Assembly (NCBI GenBank): GCA_002840765.1
Contig: PHCE01000015.1
Location: 1-64,000, forward strand
DNA length: 64,000 bases
DNA from: Betaproteobacteria bacterium HGW-Betaproteobacteria-7
Lineage (GTDB): Bacteria; Pseudomonadota; Gammaproteobacteria; Burkholderiales; Rhodocyclaceae
Direction: 5' to 3'
This document shows positions 61,619-64,000 of this stretch, one piece after another. Position numbers and translations under genes: made by a program. Below the pieces are notes generated by a model, which saw only the letters and a program-made list of their open reading frames with translations, did not search any database and had not been told where the DNA came from. Position 1 is the first letter of the stretch, and each line of letters opens with the position of its first letter.

Positions 61619-63046
61619 TCAATCGTCAGCGGTTGGTGCTTCATCCCGCTTGCGGGCTGTGGAATCGGCGCGCCAGGCGGCATACTCCAGCGGCCGCAAA
61701 CCGAAGCGGACGGCATTGCCTTCGTGCAGCGTGGCGAATTCCCGGCGTACCAGTTCGCAGAAGCGTTGCTTGTCGTGGCTGGCGACTGAGGCGGGCATCA
61801 GTTGCCGGATAGCCGTCTCAGTGACAGATTCTCCCTGATGGATGACGGCGCGTACCACCTCGGCCAATTCCTTGCGATAACGGAGCCTGAGGGTGTCGGG
61901 GGGCACCAGTTGCTGGCGGACTGCCGTGTATTGCTGACAGGATCGCTCGTAGGCCCAGACGAAAACGTCGCGCAGCAATTCCACGCGATTGAGTTCGTAG
62001 ATGGCGATCATGCCATCGATATAGGCCTGTTGCGGGATATCGACGAAGGACAGCGGGCACAGGTTGTGGCGCAGTAGAGGAATGTTGGCGGCCAGGCGTG
62101 ACAGACGCTTATTGACGTCTTCGAAAGGCTGCAGATACGGAATATGCACCATGAGGAAAAAGGCCTGTTCCAACGGGTCGCGAATTTCTGCGGCAATTTC
62201 CAGTGTCGCCGTGAACAGTTCTTCCAGGCGCTGCGGCAGGGCGACCGGCAAGTAAACGCTGCCGCCGATGTCGACGGCGCGTCGGCGCAGCCTGCCGCAG
62301 GCCAGCGGGTCCGGCATCAGTCCATCGGAGAGCAGCGCATGCAGAGAAATCAGGGTACTCGGTGCGACGACGCAGCAAGCGGGGTCGTTCAGCAGATATT
62401 CGATGGCCGCCTTGTGGTTAAGGATCATCTGGGTTTCCAGTGCATCCTTGCCGTCGGCGATCTGGCCGAATTCGATCAGTCGTTCGGTATCCAGGCGGCT
62501 GTAGGTGTTGCCTTCAAGTTGCGATGAGGCCCAGGAAAGGTCAATCAACAGACGTTGTGCAAGTCCGCGGGCGAAAGTTCCGGCCGGCGCCTCGTTGGCC
62601 GATGACTTGCCCAGCGTGTGCAACTGTTCACGCAAGGACTCCGGCAGGTAGTAGCTGGCGTTCGGCTGGTAGTGCGCCAGAAAGTCGAGCTGATAGCCGA
62701 CTGGCCGGCGCTGGCTGCGCGGGGCGCGCACGCTGGTGCGCAATGCCTGGCTTTCCGCCGAGAGCGGGACATAGGTTTCGCTGCTGGCCGGGCTGGCGGC
62801 GTAGTGTTGAACGGCAGCGGTGCCGGTTATGTAGTGGTGGGCGGCAAAATAACGAAGCCCGCGGCCTTCGCCCCGCGCCGCAATGCGCCCCTGGTCAATC
62901 AGCGTCGCCAGGCGACGCTGCAGGGTGCGCCGGGGCGGGGGTTCCGGCAGGGCGCGGAGCAGCGCTTCGAGACCCATGCCGTCATGCTGGCTGGCGACCA
63001 GCGCGGCGATACGCTCGAGTTTCTCCGGGGCGACGGATTTGGGCAT
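61619..63046 (-). CDS. Fic-family protein with degenerate active site
   Basis: The 475-residue protein has a winged-helix N-terminus (about 1-70: LERIAALVASQHDGMGLEAL, LQRRLATLIDQGR) and a Fic core. The inhibitory motif SSQLEGN (S174, E178, N180) is present. The catalytic motif, normally HPFxxGNGR, reads QPFEDVNKR (Q306-R314), so both the catalytic His and the first Gly are replaced. AMP transfer by the normal mechanism is unlikely; transcription control or binding is possible. ATG 63046 follows GGAG. Similar QPFEDVNKR proteins are, to my memory, a recurring subgroup rather than a one-off mutation. Confidence 0.85.
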   Translation of the reverse strand: MPKSVAPEKLERIAALVASQHDGMGLEALLRALPEPPPRRTLQRRLATLIDQGRIAARGEGRGLRYFAAHHYITGTAAVQHYAASPASSETYVPLSAESQALRTSVRAPRSQRRPVGYQLDFLAHYQPNASYYLPESLREQLHTLGKSSANEAPAGTFARGLAQRLLIDLSWASSQLEGNTYSRLDTERLIEFGQIADGKDALETQMILNHKAAIEYLLNDPACCVVAPSTLISLHALLSDGLMPDPLACGRLRRRAVDIGGSVYLPVALPQRLEELFTATLEIAAEIRDPLEQAFFLMVHIPYLQPFEDVNKRLSRLAANIPLLRHNLCPLSFVDIPQQAYIDGMIAIYELNRVELLRDVFVWAYERSCQQYTAVRQQLVPPDTLRLRYRKELAEVVRAVIHQGESVTETAIRQLMPASVASHDKQRFCELVRREFATLHEGNAVRFGLRPLEYAAWRADSTARKRDEAPTADD

Positions 63047-63129
63047 GGCGACTCCGTGGATGTGGCACGATTCGCAGTATTGCGCCATTTCATGTGGCGC
63101 GCAATGCCCGGGTTGTGGCGCGATTTCTT

Positions 63130-63747
63130 TCAGCCGCCCCGCTTCTTCATTTCCACCAGCGGAATCACGTCCGGCATGTGGATGCGTGGCCGGTTGGCCT
63201 CGATTGCGCTCAGCGGCTCGCATTCGACCATCGTCGCCAGGCAGCGGCGGGTCAGGTCCTGGTAGGTGTGGGTACCTTCCACCTTCCAGGCGATCTCCTC
63301 GTCGGACAATTCACGAATGACTTTGGCCGGCATGCCCGCGGCCAGGCTGCGGGCGGGGATTTCGACGCCGGCCTTGACGAAGGCGCTGGCGGCGACGATG
63401 GCGGATTCGCCGATGATGGCGTTGTCCATGATCACCGCGTTCATGCCGACCAGCGCGTTCTTCCTGACCCGGCAGCCGTGCAGCACGGCGCCGTGGCCAA
63501 TGTGGCCGTCTTCCTCGACGACGGTGTCGGTGCCGGGAAAGCCGTGCATGACGCAGGTGTCCTGCAGATTGGCGCCGCGTTCCAGGATCAGCCGGCCGAA
63601 GTCGCCGCGCAGGCTGGCGCAGGGGCCGACGTAGCAGTCGGGGCCGACGATGACGTCGCCGATGAGCACGGCGCTGGGATGGACGTAGGCGGTCGGATCG
63701 ACCACCGGGACGATGCCGTCAATGGCAAAGACACGCAGAGGGGTCAC
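63130..63747 (-). CDS. paaY: PaaY, hexapeptide-repeat phenylacetate-pathway protein
   Basis: This 205-residue left-handed beta-helix protein of the gamma-carbonic-anhydrase type has hexapeptide repeats ([40 protein letters not shown]) and the zinc-site histidines in [20 protein letters not shown]. PaaY relatives are thioesterases that remove a dead-end CoA ester of the pathway. The start is GTG at 63747, with CAGGAG eight bases upstream. It sits apart from the main operon and divergent from an IclR regulator. Confidence 0.9.
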   Translation of the reverse strand: MTPLRVFAIDGIVPVVDPTAYVHPSAVLIGDVIVGPDCYVGPCASLRGDFGRLILERGANLQDTCVMHGFPGTDTVVEEDGHIGHGAVLHGCRVRKNALVGMNAVIMDNAIIGESAIVAASAFVKAGVEIPARSLAAGMPAKVIRELSDEEIAWKVEGTHTYQDLTRRCLATMVECEPLSAIEANRPRIHMPDVIPLVEMKKRGG

Positions 63748-63824
63748 GAAAATGCTCCTGACAAAACGGCCCTTGATTCTATAAAATAAAAGTCATTTCG
63801 ACATATGGAATTTCAGGGGGCAAC
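63748..63824. promoter_or_regulatory. Divergent promoter region paaY/IclR
   Basis: This short AT-rich gap has a CATTTCGACATATGGAATTT block (63793-63812) with TTC/GAA arms around CATATG, a form that could bind an IclR-type dimer. A CAGGGGG ribosome site precedes the IclR ATG. Confidence 0.35.
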
Positions 63825-64000
63825 ATGAGCGAAGAACCGGAAAGCCGGTCGGGTGAAGGGAAGCACGGGGTCCAGTCGCTGGAAATCGGCATGGGCATTC
63901 TGCGGGCGATGGTCAGGGGCCAGCGCTCGATGATGTTGAAGGACATCGCGGCGGCGGCCGACATGCCGGCCTCGAAGGCGCACCGCTACCTGGTCAGCCT
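63825..64000 (+). CDS. IclR-family transcriptional regulator, N-terminus only
   Basis: The 58 codons visible run off the window end. SLEIGMGILRAMVRGQRSM, then LKDIAAAADMPASKAHRYL, is the helix-turn-helix of IclR regulators. The divergent position next to paaY suggests that it controls paaY or a neighbouring catabolic locus beyond the window. Confidence 0.85.
   Translation, partial: MSEEPESRSGEGKHGVQSLEIGMGILRAMVRGQRSMMLKDIAAAADMPASKAHRYLVS

Overview
The window is a chromosomal segment of a GC-rich betaproteobacterium. Gene families and order suggest Rhodocyclales, close to Dechloromonas/Azonexus. This is inferred from gene content (BPSS1780-family membrane proteins, a PEP-CTERM protein, a 14-gene aerobic phenylacetyl-CoA operon, many multihaem/flavin redox genes), not from a marker alignment. 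I saw no rRNA, tRNA, IS element or CRISPR array.

Layout. 1-6.4 kb: late cobalamin (B12) assembly. bluB-cbiB run leftward behind one B12 riboswitch, cobT-cobS-cobC run rightward behind a second, and cobQ and cobU lie between them. 6.5-9.5 kb: a compact electron-transfer operon (small secreted protein, membrane-anchored flavin/2Fe-2S reductase, dihaem cytochrome b, octahaem cytochrome c). 9.5-17.9 kb (leftward): a probable long operon. It starts with a four-gene small-molecule module (thermostable-hemolysin-family acyltransferase-like protein, AMP-ligase, haem-oxygenase-like diiron enzyme, SDR) and continues into a TPR protein, a QseBC-like two-component system and an LtaS-like enzyme. 18-27.4 kb: housekeeping genes (polA, LOG, DUF2782, thrB, two BPSS1780 proteins, nadD, rsfS, rlmH, maf, a glycosyltransferase). 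27.5-33.2 kb: a PEP-CTERM protein, a first phenylacetate-linked pair (paaF copy 1 and an orphan binding protein) and a Pat-type acetyltransferase/CoA-ligase.

33.3-43.4 kb is accessory. It holds a Wzz/GumC-like protein fused to a degenerate tyrosine-recombinase domain, several small unknown genes, DUF1499 and PAP2 proteins, a TIR-CHASE2 membrane protein overlapping a FecR lipoprotein, and an AT-richer island. The island carries an unknown gene and a winged-helix/nucleotidyltransferase pair (AbiE-like toxin-antitoxin) behind palindromic operators. 43.4-57.1 kb is the main paa operon (leftward: paaN-G-H-I-K-J-SBP-A-B-C-D-E-F-ech). It encodes phenylacetate activation, epoxidation, ring opening and beta-oxidation. 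Divergent from it, 57.5-60.7 kb carries an uncharacterised ferritin-like diiron protein, its probable reductase and paaX. The window ends with a YdcF protein, a catalytically degenerate Fic protein, paaY and the start of an IclR regulator.

Most worth follow-up: the hemolysin/ligase/diiron/SDR module, the TIR-CHASE2/FecR pair, the Wzz-recombinase fusion, and the second diiron oxygenase system tied to paaX.
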